DNA of 53,863 bases, taken from NCBI GenBank assembly GCA_002691645.1, contig NZIP01000027.1, positions 29,569-83,431 of the forward strand. Direction: 5' to 3'. The position numbers and the translations under genes are program-made. The notes under the pieces are model-generated. The model was not told the DNA's origin, did no database searches, and worked only from the letters and a program-made list of their open reading frames with translations. Numbering within the stretch: position 1 is the stretch's first letter; every line of letters begins with the position of its first letter. The DNA is from Flavobacteriaceae bacterium. Its GTDB lineage: Bacteria; Bacteroidota; Bacteroidia; Flavobacteriales; Flavobacteriaceae. Below are positions 43,844 through 51,594 of the stretch, piece by piece.

Positions 43844-45130
43844 ATGCTTTTCAAAGGCGAGAAAAGAAGGAATATTGAAAAGACGGATAAAGAGCACCTT
43901 TGGCATCCTTTAACCCAACATCAAATTGCATTACCGCCCTTGCCTATTAAAAAAGCAAAAGGGGTATACCTGTGGGACTCAAATGGCAATAAATATATCG
44001 ACGGAATTGCTTCTTGGTATACCGCGATGTATGGTCATTGTCATCAAAAGCTCACTAAGGCCATTTCAAAACAAGCAAAAAAGCTAGATCAGGTCGTTTT
44101 TACGGGATTTACACATCAAGCAGCCACGGATTTAGCTGATAAGCTGATAGGAATATTACCCCAAAATCAAAAGCGACTCTTTTTTTCAGATAATGGATCA
44201 ACCTCAGTAGAAGTAGCTATTAAAATGGCCTTGCAATATCACTTTAACAAAGGGGTAAAAAAAGAAACCTTAATCGCATTTGAAGATGGCTTTCACGGAG
44301 ACACCTTTGGTGCAATGTCAGTATCTGGATTGTCTGTGTACAATGGTCCCTTTGAGAAATTTTTTATTCGAGTGGAGCGCATTCCTGTTCCACACAAGGA
44401 TAATATCGAGCAGGTGATGTCAAAGCTTCAACACTTAAGTGAAACACAGGATATTGCTGCGTTTGTCTATGAGCCTTTGATTCAAGGAGCAGCAGGAATG
44501 AAAATGTATGACGCAGTTCATTTAGATCGAGTTTTAGCCTTTTGCCAGGGTAATGCGATTCTTTGTATTGCTGATGAGGTTATGACAGGATTCGGAAAGA
44601 CTGGAACTCATTTTGCCTCTGAGCAACTCTCAAATAAACCCGATTTCATTTGTTTATCGAAGGCGTTGAGCGCGGGAATGTTGCCCTTAGCATTAACCTC
44701 GTGTACGGAGGATATTTACAGCGCCTTTTTGAGTAACGAATTGGCCAAAGGATTTTTTCACGGCCACACTTACAGCGCAAACCCTTTGGCCTGTGCTGTT
44801 GCAAGCGCTGCTATTGATTTGCTCAATTCAAAATCGATTCAAAATGGGATTCGACGAATTGAAAAACAACATCTTCAATTTGTCGATGAACTCAATGCTA
44901 ATCACAAGGTGTCAAATGCAAGATGCAAGGGTGTAATATTGGCCTTTGAACTCAACAAGGAGATGAGTAGATATGGCAATAAGCGCAACGAGCTCTATCA
45001 ATTTTTTATGCGACAGGGAGTGTATTTAAGACCCCTGGGAAATACAATTTATATCAGTGCTCCTTATACCTGTACCACTCGACAGATGAACAAAATTTAC
45101 GATGCGGTACGCGCAGCGATAGAACTGTAA
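43844..45130 (+). CDS. bioA: Adenosylmethionine-8-amino-7-oxononanoate aminotransferase
   Basis: 428 residues from ATG 43844; an earlier in-frame TTG would overlap the divergent gene's start. It uses SAM as amino donor to make 7,8-diaminopelargonate. Motifs: HLWHPLTQHQ, a BioA marker; GVYLWDSNGNKYIDGIASWYTAMYGH; FSDNGSTSVEVAIKMA; FEDGFHGDTFGAMSVSG; ADEVMTGFGKTG; and the PLP lysine Lys273 in CLSKALSAGMLPL. The stop overlaps the following synthase start by one base (TAATG). Confidence 0.95.
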   Translation: MLFKGEKRRNIEKTDKEHLWHPLTQHQIALPPLPIKKAKGVYLWDSNGNKYIDGIASWYTAMYGHCHQKLTKAISKQAKKLDQVVFTGFTHQAATDLADKLIGILPQNQKRLFFSDNGSTSVEVAIKMALQYHFNKGVKKETLIAFEDGFHGDTFGAMSVSGLSVYNGPFEKFFIRVERIPVPHKDNIEQVMSKLQHLSETQDIAAFVYEPLIQGAAGMKMYDAVHLDRVLAFCQGNAILCIADEVMTGFGKTGTHFASEQLSNKPDFICLSKALSAGMLPLALTSCTEDIYSAFLSNELAKGFFHGHTYSANPLACAVASAAIDLLNSKSIQNGIRRIEKQHLQFVDELNANHKVSNARCKGVILAFELNKEMSRYGNKRNELYQFFMRQGVYLRPLGNTIYISAPYTCTTRQMNKIYDAVRAAIEL

Positions 45131-46242
45131 TGGAGAAGGCCGTTTACATAGAAGAAATTCAGACTGTTTCCGCACTTGGTATAGAAGAGGCTGAGAAAAG
45201 AAAAGGCTACTTAAGCGGGCAAACATCGCTTCGATTTAATGATGAACTTGATCGTTTTGTAGGTTGTATAGATAATAAATACGTATTGCCTTCAGATTCA
45301 AAGTATTATTCAAAATTAGATCGTAGCGTTCGTTTAGCATTGATCTTGAGCGCTAAAATGCGTCAATCATGCACACGGATTAATGGTCAAATTGGAGTTA
45401 GTCTGGGATCTTCACGGGGGGCGACTGAATTGCTTGAGGGAGATTATAAAGCCTTTATGAACAAGGAGGACGTTAGGCAACTTTCTTCACCAACAACAAC
45501 CATGGGTAATATTAGTTCCTGGGTAGCACAGGATTTGAGCGCTTTTGGGCCTAATGTTGAGAATTCTATGACCTGTTCCACGGCGGCCCAGAGTATCCTA
45601 ACAGCCGTGGCTTACTTAAATTCAGGCATGAGCGCACACTTTATTGCTGGAGGAGCAGAAGCCGCTTTGACTCCATTCACCATGGCTCAATTAGATCGTT
45701 TGGGGATTTACAGTAAAGCAGAGAGCCAAGCTGGCAATTTTGACAAGCTTGAAAATACTATGGTTTTAGGAGAGGGAGCAGGATTACTCTTGCTAAGTAA
45801 TGAACCTAAGAATGCAAAGTACGCTATTAAGGGTGTTGGATATGCCATAGAACCAATTGTGCATCCCGCTGCCCTATCTTCAAATGGGAGCTGTTTTCAA
45901 AAAGCCATGACTATGGCTAAAGGAGATCACAAGATTGACGCCATTGTCATGCATGCTCCTGGAACCAAGCAAGGTGATTTGGCAGAGTTGAAAGCTATTC
46001 ATAAGGTATTCGGAAAAGAAACTCCATTATTGACAAACAATAAATGGATAATTGGTCATACTTTTGGAGCTTCAATGTTATTGAGTTTAGAAATGGCTAT
46101 TTTCATGCTCGAACACCAAGAATTTTATGCGGTTAATCCTCATAAATCTTCGGGAAATGAAAATGTTCAACTCAATACTATATTGGTGAATTCGGCAGGA
46201 TTTGGAGGAAATGCTGTTTCACTTTTAATACGAAAAATTTAA
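45130..46242 (+). CDS. Beta-ketoacyl-ACP synthase in the biotin cluster
   Basis: 370 residues, slightly shorter than FabF/FabB (about 410). The thiolase-fold triad is Cys149 (MTCSTAAQSI), His275 (MHAPGTKQGDLAEL) and His310 (GHTFGAS), so a condensing activity is likely. The N-terminal part is reduced: EIQTVSALGIEEAEKRKGYLSG, without the usual VVITGxG start. It is embedded between bioA (1-nt overlap) and bioB (29 bp), so it probably serves biotin synthesis. A plausible role is chain extension toward pimeloyl-ACP, since no bioC, bioH, bioG or bioW is in the window. That role is inferred only from position. Confidence 0.85.
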   Translation: MEKAVYIEEIQTVSALGIEEAEKRKGYLSGQTSLRFNDELDRFVGCIDNKYVLPSDSKYYSKLDRSVRLALILSAKMRQSCTRINGQIGVSLGSSRGATELLEGDYKAFMNKEDVRQLSSPTTTMGNISSWVAQDLSAFGPNVENSMTCSTAAQSILTAVAYLNSGMSAHFIAGGAEAALTPFTMAQLDRLGIYSKAESQAGNFDKLENTMVLGEGAGLLLLSNEPKNAKYAIKGVGYAIEPIVHPAALSSNGSCFQKAMTMAKGDHKIDAIVMHAPGTKQGDLAELKAIHKVFGKETPLLTNNKWIIGHTFGASMLLSLEMAIFMLEHQEFYAVNPHKSSGNENVQLNTILVNSAGFGGNAVSLLIRKI

Positions 46243-46271
46243 ACTTCATTTAAACGAATTAAAACGTTGAT

Positions 46272-47354
46272 ATGAGTGCTATAAAACACGATTGGACAAG
46301 AGAGGAGATCAAAGAAATTTACGAATTGCCCATTATGGAATTGGTGTATCGTGCGGCTACTGTGCATCGAAAGTTTCACGATCCTAACTCCGTTCAGGTT
46401 TCTACCCTACTATCAATTAAAACTGGCGGATGTCCAGAGGATTGTGGATATTGCCCTCAAGCTGCTCGCTACCACACTGATGTTGAAGGAAATGATTTGA
46501 TGAGTGTACAACAGGTAAAAGCGCAAGCTTTAAGAGCCAAGTCAAGCGGAAGTTCAAGAGTGTGTATGGGTGCAGCTTGGAGAAATGTAAAAGATGGCCC
46601 AGAATTCGATCAGGTTCTTGAAATGGTTCGTACGATTAACAAACTGGATATGGAAGTTTGTTGTACCCTAGGGATGATTACTGAACAACAAGCAAAACGT
46701 TTGGCAGAGGCAGGTCTTTATGCCTATAACCATAACCTTGACACTTCAGAGGATTACTATAAGGAAGTCATCTCAACTCGTGCTTATCAAGACCGATTAG
46801 ACACCATTGACAATGTTCGAAAAACCAATGTTACCGTTTGTAGTGGAGGAATTATAGGAATGGGTGAATCTGTAGATGACAGAGTCGGAATGCTAGTTGC
46901 TTTAGCTCATTTAGATCCACAACCAGAATCGGTTCCAATTAACGCCTTGGTTGCTGTTGAAGGAACTCCAATGGAAACGAATGTACCTGTTTCAATCTGG
47001 GAAATGGTAAGAATGGTGGCTACCACACGAATAGTAATGCCTAATACTCAAGTGCGTTTGTCTGCAGGAAGGACTCAGATGTCAGCTGAAGGTCAAGCTT
47101 TTTGCTTTTTAGCTGGTGCAAATTCCATTTTTGCTGGAGATAAGTTATTGACCACACCAAACCCCGATATCAATGAGGATATGGAACTGTTCAAATCGCT
47201 TGGATTGAATTTTCAAAAACCATTCGTGAAAGCTCCGCAGCCAACTACAGTTGAAGCTGATGGATCTGAACTAGAATCGTTAGGAGAAAAACCAAAATGG
47301 ACAAGACCTTCGCATAAAATTGAACGCAACGAATTAGCTCGTAGTAAGAATTGA
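46272..47354 (+). CDS. bioB: Biotin synthase (radical SAM)
   Basis: 360 residues. It inserts sulfur into dethiobiotin. The radical SAM cluster motif is GGCPEDCGYCPQ with Cys54, Cys58 and Cys61. SSGSSRVCMGAAWR, VCCTLGMIT, YAYNHNLDTSEDYY and SGGIIGMGES hold the [2Fe-2S] and substrate residues, and VRLSAGRTQMS includes the conserved Arg ligand. It is the last gene of the cluster, and recX on the other strand begins its stop at the very next base. Confidence 0.98.
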   Translation: MSAIKHDWTREEIKEIYELPIMELVYRAATVHRKFHDPNSVQVSTLLSIKTGGCPEDCGYCPQAARYHTDVEGNDLMSVQQVKAQALRAKSSGSSRVCMGAAWRNVKDGPEFDQVLEMVRTINKLDMEVCCTLGMITEQQAKRLAEAGLYAYNHNLDTSEDYYKEVISTRAYQDRLDTIDNVRKTNVTVCSGGIIGMGESVDDRVGMLVALAHLDPQPESVPINALVAVEGTPMETNVPVSIWEMVRMVATTRIVMPNTQVRLSAGRTQMSAEGQAFCFLAGANSIFAGDKLLTTPNPDINEDMELFKSLGLNFQKPFVKAPQPTTVEADGSELESLGEKPKWTRPSHKIERNELARSKN

Positions 47355-47837
47355 TTACTCCAGCGAATTGAGACCTTCTGAAATGAGTTCAAATTCCCAG
47401 CCTCTGTAGGTAAAATAAGATTGAATCTTTTTTTTCTGTTCAAGGAGGGACAGGTGTTTATATTCGCTTTTCTTTTGGTCTAAGAGATTGAAAAAGACTT
47501 TATGATATTCTTCTTCGACGATTTCTTTAAGTCCAATTTTTATATTGAATTTTGAAATATTGCGCTTTTGTAATTCGTTTGTAATTCGATGACGCCCCCA
47601 TTTTTTTATTCTAAACTTTCCTCTTGCAAATGATTGTGCGAAGCGGGTTTCATTCAGGAAATTTTCTTCGATCAAGTGTACTACTATTTGGTCTATTGCC
47701 TCAGGAATCATTTTCATCTCTTTTAATTTCTGGGTAACCTCTTGATGGCAACGCTCTTGATATGCGCAGTAGTATTCTAATTTCTTTTGTGCCTCTTCTA
47801 CAGTATACGTCTTGTCATTTTTTGATAAGAATGCCAT
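47355..47837 (-). CDS. recX: RecX family regulatory protein
   Basis: 160 residues. RecX binds RecA filaments and limits recombination. It has the helical repeat pattern KTYTVEEAQKKLEYYCAYQERCHQEVTQKL, FLNETRFAQSFARGKFRIKKWGRHRITNEL and LLEQKKKIQSYFTYRGWEFELI. It is not next to recA here. Its 3' end abuts bioB with no intervening base. A long hairpin terminator lies directly upstream, so it must have its own promoter within about 15 bp or be read through from rng. Confidence 0.88.
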   Translation of the reverse strand: MAFLSKNDKTYTVEEAQKKLEYYCAYQERCHQEVTQKLKEMKMIPEAIDQIVVHLIEENFLNETRFAQSFARGKFRIKKWGRHRITNELQKRNISKFNIKIGLKEIVEEEYHKVFFNLLDQKKSEYKHLSLLEQKKKIQSYFTYRGWEFELISEGLNSLE

Positions 47838-47851
47838 GGTGAAATTTAAGT

Positions 47852-47886
47852 AAAAAAAAAAGAGCTCCTTTTAGAGGAGCTCTTTT
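47852..47886 (-). terminator. Intrinsic terminator of rng, between rng and recX
   Basis: A 12-bp stem (47858-47869 with 47875-47886) has a 5-nt loop; the core is AGAGCTCCT and AGGAGCTCT. Read on the minus strand it runs into T9 (47860-47852 are A on plus), which fits termination of the rng transcript six bases past its stop. Confidence 0.82.
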
Positions 47887-47891
47887 AAAAT

Positions 47892-49445
47892 TTACGATTT
47901 TATCGTTCTTCCTTTTTTGTTTTTGAATCTGTATTGTAAATAAGTATATGCATCTCTGGGCTGTATACGAATCCATTTTTTATATTTCAAAAACCATTGT
48001 AATCGAATTGATTTTGGCCAAAATAAAAATCCTTTAGTCAAATATGCTGCGATAAAGGGATGAATGTTGAGAAAAACGTCGTTTGCTTTTCCGCTTGCGA
48101 TGCGTTCAACATCTGCATTTATTTTATCGATGAGCACGATAGGAGCTTCCACTTGACCCTGATTATTGGGATTGACCTCTGAAGTTTTGATATTCATTTC
48201 AGGTCTCACCCGTTGTCTTGTAATTTGGATAAGTCCAAATTTACTTGGTGGAAGAATTTTATGTTTCGCTCGATCTTCTTTCATTTCGTCTCTAAGAAAC
48301 TCGAACAATTTTTTTCTGTTTTCAGCTCGACCCATGTCTATGAAATCTACCACTATAATTCCCCCCATATCTCTTAATCTTAATTGTCGGGCAATTTCTG
48401 AGGCAGCCAGAAGATTAACTTCTAATGCAGTTTCTTCTTGATTGTTTGCTTTGTTTGAACGATTTCCACTATTAACATCAATCACGTGTAAGGCTTCGGT
48501 ATGCTCTATTACTAAATAGGCACCTTTACTCATTGAAGCCGTTCTGCCAAAAGATGTTTTAATTTGACGTTCTATTCCAAACTTTTCATAAATGGGCGTA
48601 TTTCCTTTGTGAAGTTTTACAAGAGATTCTTGTTTGGGTGAAATCTCTGAGATGTAGTCTTTTATTCGGTCGGCTACATCTTCATTGTCGACATAAATAC
48701 CCGTAAAACTATCGTTTAATACGTCTCTTAAGAACCCTGTCGCTCTGTTGAGTTCCGCAAATACTTTAGAAGGATGAGAAGCTTTGTGCAGTTTTCTGCA
48801 CATTGTTTCCCACTTCGACACTAATTTTTGTAAATCAGCATCTAATTCTGCAACTTTTTTTCCTTCAGCTACAGTTCTTACAATAACTCCAAAACCCTTT
48901 GGTTTAATACTGGTTATAAGTCGTTTTAGTCGATCTTTTTCTTCTCTGCTTTCAATTTTTTGAGAAACAGATACTCGATTTGAAAAAGGTACAATGACCA
49001 CATATCTTCCCGCAAGAGATAATTCTGAGCTTATTCTGGGACCTTTGGTAGATATAGGCTCTTTTACAATCTGAACTAGAATGGACTGATTGGATTTGAT
49101 AACATCACTTATACTACCGTCTTTCTCGATATCTTTTTCAAATGGGAATTTTTCGAGATTGTAAGATTTAATTTTGTTTGTTCTTATGCCTTTGATAAAT
49201 TTTAGCATTGAACTCAACTGAGGCCCTAGATCGTGGTAGTGTAGAAATGCATCTTTCTCATATCCAACGTCTACAAAGGCTGCGTTTAGTCCAGTTACAG
49301 ACTTTCTGATTTTTGCTAAATATATATCTCCGACTGAAAAGCTGCTATCGTCTTCTTCGCGGTGAAGCTCGATAAGTTTACCTTCTTTAAGTAAAGCAAA
49401 GTCAACAGTGTCTGAACTAGTTCTTATAATTAATTCATTATTCAC
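47892..49445 (-). CDS. rng: Ribonuclease E/G family endoribonuclease
   Basis: 517 residues from GTG 49445. RNase G processes rRNA 5' ends and degrades mRNA. An S1-like domain lies near 35-125 (GDIYLAKIRKSVTGLNAAFVDVGYEKDAFLHYHDL). The catalytic region has VIEHTEALHVIDVNSGNRS and RLRDMGGIIVVDFIDM, which supply the two metal-binding aspartates. The Zn-link cysteines of the E. coli enzymes (CPxCxG after RVRP) are absent; instead RVRPEMNIKTSEVNPNNQGQVEAP is found, as I recall from Bacteroidota. A Crp-like palindrome lies 46 bp upstream of the start. It follows a 29-residue basic protein gene and HU on the same strand. Confidence 0.93.
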   Translation of the reverse strand: MNNELIIRTSSDTVDFALLKEGKLIELHREEDDSSFSVGDIYLAKIRKSVTGLNAAFVDVGYEKDAFLHYHDLGPQLSSMLKFIKGIRTNKIKSYNLEKFPFEKDIEKDGSISDVIKSNQSILVQIVKEPISTKGPRISSELSLAGRYVVIVPFSNRVSVSQKIESREEKDRLKRLITSIKPKGFGVIVRTVAEGKKVAELDADLQKLVSKWETMCRKLHKASHPSKVFAELNRATGFLRDVLNDSFTGIYVDNEDVADRIKDYISEISPKQESLVKLHKGNTPIYEKFGIERQIKTSFGRTASMSKGAYLVIEHTEALHVIDVNSGNRSNKANNQEETALEVNLLAASEIARQLRLRDMGGIIVVDFIDMGRAENRKKLFEFLRDEMKEDRAKHKILPPSKFGLIQITRQRVRPEMNIKTSEVNPNNQGQVEAPIVLIDKINADVERIASGKANDVFLNIHPFIAAYLTKGFLFWPKSIRLQWFLKYKKWIRIQPRDAYTYLQYRFKNKKGRTIKS

Positions 49446-49490
49446 TGTTATATATTTTAGAATGCGCTATCTGCGCAAAATTTAAACAAT

Positions 49491-49506
49491 TGTGATAAAA
49501 ATCACG
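49491..49506. promoter_or_regulatory. Crp/Fnr-type palindrome upstream of rng
   Basis: TGTGATAAAAATCACG matches the Crp/Fnr half-site pattern TGTGA-N6-TCACA in nine of ten positions. It lies 46 bp upstream of the rng start, in the gap between the small basic protein gene and rng. No regulator gene of this family is in the window. Confidence 0.45.
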
Positions 49507-49542
49507 TTAACCATCATGTCAAAGAACGTGTTTTACAGAAGA

Positions 49543-49632
49543 TTAATTCTTCTTGTGTCGGTTAGCTCTTCTGCGCTTTTTGCGCTTGTGAGTAGCTACC
49601 TTATGTCTTTTTCTCTTTTTTCCACTCGGCAT
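49543..49632 (-). CDS. 29-residue highly basic protein, candidate ribosomal protein
   Basis: ATG 49632 to TAA 49543. The protein begins MPSGKKRKRHKVATHKRKK and ends RRANRHKKN; 16 of 29 residues are Lys or Arg and three are His. Small proteins of this MPSGKKRKRHK type recur in Bacteroidota next to HU and rng. The composition resembles small ribosomal proteins such as bL36 or Thx. A Bacteroidota-specific ribosomal protein (bL38) has been described in Flavobacterium johnsoniae; identity with this one is a guess. It lies between HU and rng on the same strand. Confidence 0.8.
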   Translation of the reverse strand: MPSGKKRKRHKVATHKRKKRRRANRHKKN

Positions 49633-49661
49633 AGTATAGCACTTAAAGTTAGATTAATAAA

Positions 49662-49952
49662 TTATTTTACTTGAACGTTACTCTTTACACTTTCCACAAA
49701 AACTTTTGCAGGCTTAAATGATGGAATATTGTGTGCAGGTATTTTAATAGTTGTATTTTTCGAAATATTTCTTCCTGTTTTTTCAGCTCTCATCTTAATG
49801 ACAAAGCTTCCAAAACCTCTTAGATAAACATTGTCACCGTTCTCAAGTGAATTCTTAATCTCGCCCATAAAAGACTCTACTGTTGCTTGTACATCCCCTC
49901 TGTCGATTCCTAATTTTTCTGAAATATTGTTTACTAAGTCTGCTTTCGTCAT
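49662..49952 (-). CDS. HU-family DNA-binding protein
   Basis: 96 residues from ATG 49952; eight extra codons upstream from a TTG are not needed. It has the HU/IHF fold: MTKADLVNNISEKLGIDRGDVQATVESFMGEIK, then GDNVYLRGFGSFVIKMRAEKTGRNISKNT, and the DNA-wrapping arm around IKIPAHNIPSFKPAKVF with the intercalating proline context. A tail of about ten residues (ESVKSNVQVK) extends the standard length. A strong promoter box lies just upstream. The gene leads the minus-strand unit HU, basic peptide, rng. Confidence 0.95.
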   Translation of the reverse strand: MTKADLVNNISEKLGIDRGDVQATVESFMGEIKNSLENGDNVYLRGFGSFVIKMRAEKTGRNISKNTTIKIPAHNIPSFKPAKVFVESVKSNVQVK

Positions 49953-49973
49953 TTTATTTGTTTTTTTGGCTTG

Positions 49974-49981
49974 CAAATATA
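49974..49981 (-). promoter_or_regulatory. Promoter -7 box for the HU gene
   Basis: TATATTTG on the minus strand matches TAnnTTTG exactly and ends 21 bp before the HU start. The 90-bp gap also serves mutY on the plus strand, where TTTG (49993-49996) and TACATTTT (50013-50020) are a weaker pair. Confidence 0.6.
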
Positions 49982-50042
49982 TAAATTAAAACTTTGTTTA
50001 ACTCTAAAACGCTACATTTTAGTGTTATAAAGCACAATTTTA

Positions 50043-51092
50043 ATGATAGAGTCATTTCGTAAAGGCCTGCAGCAATGGTATGAATTCAATAAAAGAAGTC
50101 TACCCTGGAGGCAAACTAAGAATCCCTACCTTATTTGGTTAAGTGAAATAATACTTCAACAAACAAGAGTAGAACAGGGGTTACCATACTTTGAAGCCTT
50201 TTCTAAAACGTATCCCACTGTATTTGATTTGGCTACTGCGACAGAAGAAGAGGTTCTAAAATTATGGCAAGGTTTAGGTTATTACAGTAGAGCTCGAAAT
50301 TTGCATGTGACTGCAAAGTACATCGTTGAAAAATTGAATGGAGAATTTCCGAAGTCATACGATGGGCTTATAAGACTCAAAGGAATTGGCCCATATACGG
50401 CTGCGGCCATAGCTTCCTTTTGTTACGATGAGCCAAGGGCTGTTGTCGATGGAAATGTGTATCGAGTTCTAGCACGAATATTTGGAATACATACCCCTAT
50501 AAATTCTTCTTTAGGCATTAAAGAGTTTCAACAACTTGCCGATGAATTTCTAGACCGCAGGAAACCTTCCACTCATAATCAGGCGATGATGGAATTTGGT
50601 TCGCAGCAGTGCAAGCCTAAAGCTGCACTTTGTGAAAAATGTTTTTTTAATGAAAAGTGTTATGCTTACCAAAAAAATGCAGTTGCAGAATTCCCAGTCA
50701 AAGAAAAAAAGTTGAAAATCAAAAAACGTACCCTACACTATTACGTCATATTAGATGCTCAGCAAAGAACTGTCTTGCAAAAGAGAACTCAGAAAGGCAT
50801 TTGGCAAAACCTCTACGACTTTCCGCTTATTGAACAGGATGGGCAACCATCCATTGAAGACATTACCAAACTACTAGCTCAAAATGACATTTACGCCTTG
50901 ACAAAGCATTGGGTTTGGAATGATGAACCTGTGATGCACAAGTTGTCACATCGAGAATTAACGGTTTATTTTACCCTGTTAGAAGTGGAAGACGATTTAA
51001 GTAAGCACAAAGATGCTGTGCTCTGGTCTGAACTGCAGTCTTATGCTGTTCCAGTTCTTATTGAGAATTTTATAAATCGATTTAAAATTTAG
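50043..51092 (+). CDS. mutY: A/G-specific adenine glycosylase
   Basis: 349 residues. It removes adenine opposite 8-oxoguanine. The N-terminal WRQTKNPYLIWLSEIILQQTRVEQ carries the catalytic Glu. The helix-hairpin-helix LKGIGPYTAAAIASF and the Asp in AVVDGNVYRVLARIFG are intact. The iron-sulfur cluster has spacing C-x6-C-x2-C-x5-C in CKPKAALCEKCFFNEKC. A C-terminal NUDIX-like domain (HYYVILDAQQRTVLQKR, GIWQNLYDFPLIE) recognises oxoG. It starts the conserved mutY-ssb-gldE-gldD block. Confidence 0.97.
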   Translation: MIESFRKGLQQWYEFNKRSLPWRQTKNPYLIWLSEIILQQTRVEQGLPYFEAFSKTYPTVFDLATATEEEVLKLWQGLGYYSRARNLHVTAKYIVEKLNGEFPKSYDGLIRLKGIGPYTAAAIASFCYDEPRAVVDGNVYRVLARIFGIHTPINSSLGIKEFQQLADEFLDRRKPSTHNQAMMEFGSQQCKPKAALCEKCFFNEKCYAYQKNAVAEFPVKEKKLKIKKRTLHYYVILDAQQRTVLQKRTQKGIWQNLYDFPLIEQDGQPSIEDITKLLAQNDIYALTKHWVWNDEPVMHKLSHRELTVYFTLLEVEDDLSKHKDAVLWSELQSYAVPVLIENFINRFKI

Positions 51093-51104
51093 TACTTTTA
51101 TCTC

Positions 51105-51563
51105 ATGAGCGGAACGTTAAATAAAGTCATGCTAATCGGTCATTTAGGTGACGAAGTTAAAATGCACTATTTCGAAGGGGGCAATTGTATAGGAAGATTT
51201 CCTATGGCCACCAACGAGTCTTACACCAATCGACAAAGCGGAGAAAAAGTAACCCAAACCGAATGGCATAATGTTGTGATGAGAAACAAGGCAGCGGAAA
51301 TATGCGAGAAGTATTTAAAAAAAGGGGATAAAATTTATATCGAAGGTCGATTAAAAACAAGACAATGGACAGGAGATGATGGTCAAAATCGTTATTCTAC
51401 AGAAGTCCATGCCTCTGATTTTACTTTCCTTACTTCTAAAGAACAGTCTGGAGTATCTTCTGCAGGGCCAAGTGCATCAGTTCAGCAATCTAATGCACAT
51501 AGTTCTTCAACATCGAATGAGTCTATGGTTGTAGAGGATCAAGAAGATGATCTTCCTTTCTAA
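51105..51563 (+). CDS. ssb: Single-stranded DNA-binding protein
   Basis: 152 residues. OB fold: LNKVMLIGHLGDEVKMHYFEGGNCIGRFPMATNE, TEWHNVVMRNKAAEICEKYLKKGDKIYIEGRLKTRQW and YSTEVHASDFTFL. A Ser-rich linker (about 112-138) leads to the acidic tip DQEDDLPF, which recruits repair and replication proteins. It begins 12 bp after mutY. TACTTTTA four bases before the ATG resembles a -7 box and could give a leaderless transcript. Confidence 0.96.
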   Translation: MSGTLNKVMLIGHLGDEVKMHYFEGGNCIGRFPMATNESYTNRQSGEKVTQTEWHNVVMRNKAAEICEKYLKKGDKIYIEGRLKTRQWTGDDGQNRYSTEVHASDFTFLTSKEQSGVSSAGPSASVQQSNAHSSSTSNESMVVEDQEDDLPF

Positions 51564-51594
51564 ATATGAAAACTCAGTTGATTTCAACTAAAAG

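Noticed and set aside
49492-49674. Plus-strand 60-residue reading frame opposite the basic peptide
   Set aside because: Its composition is the mirror of the Lys/Arg-rich minus-strand gene, which is the more coherent protein.
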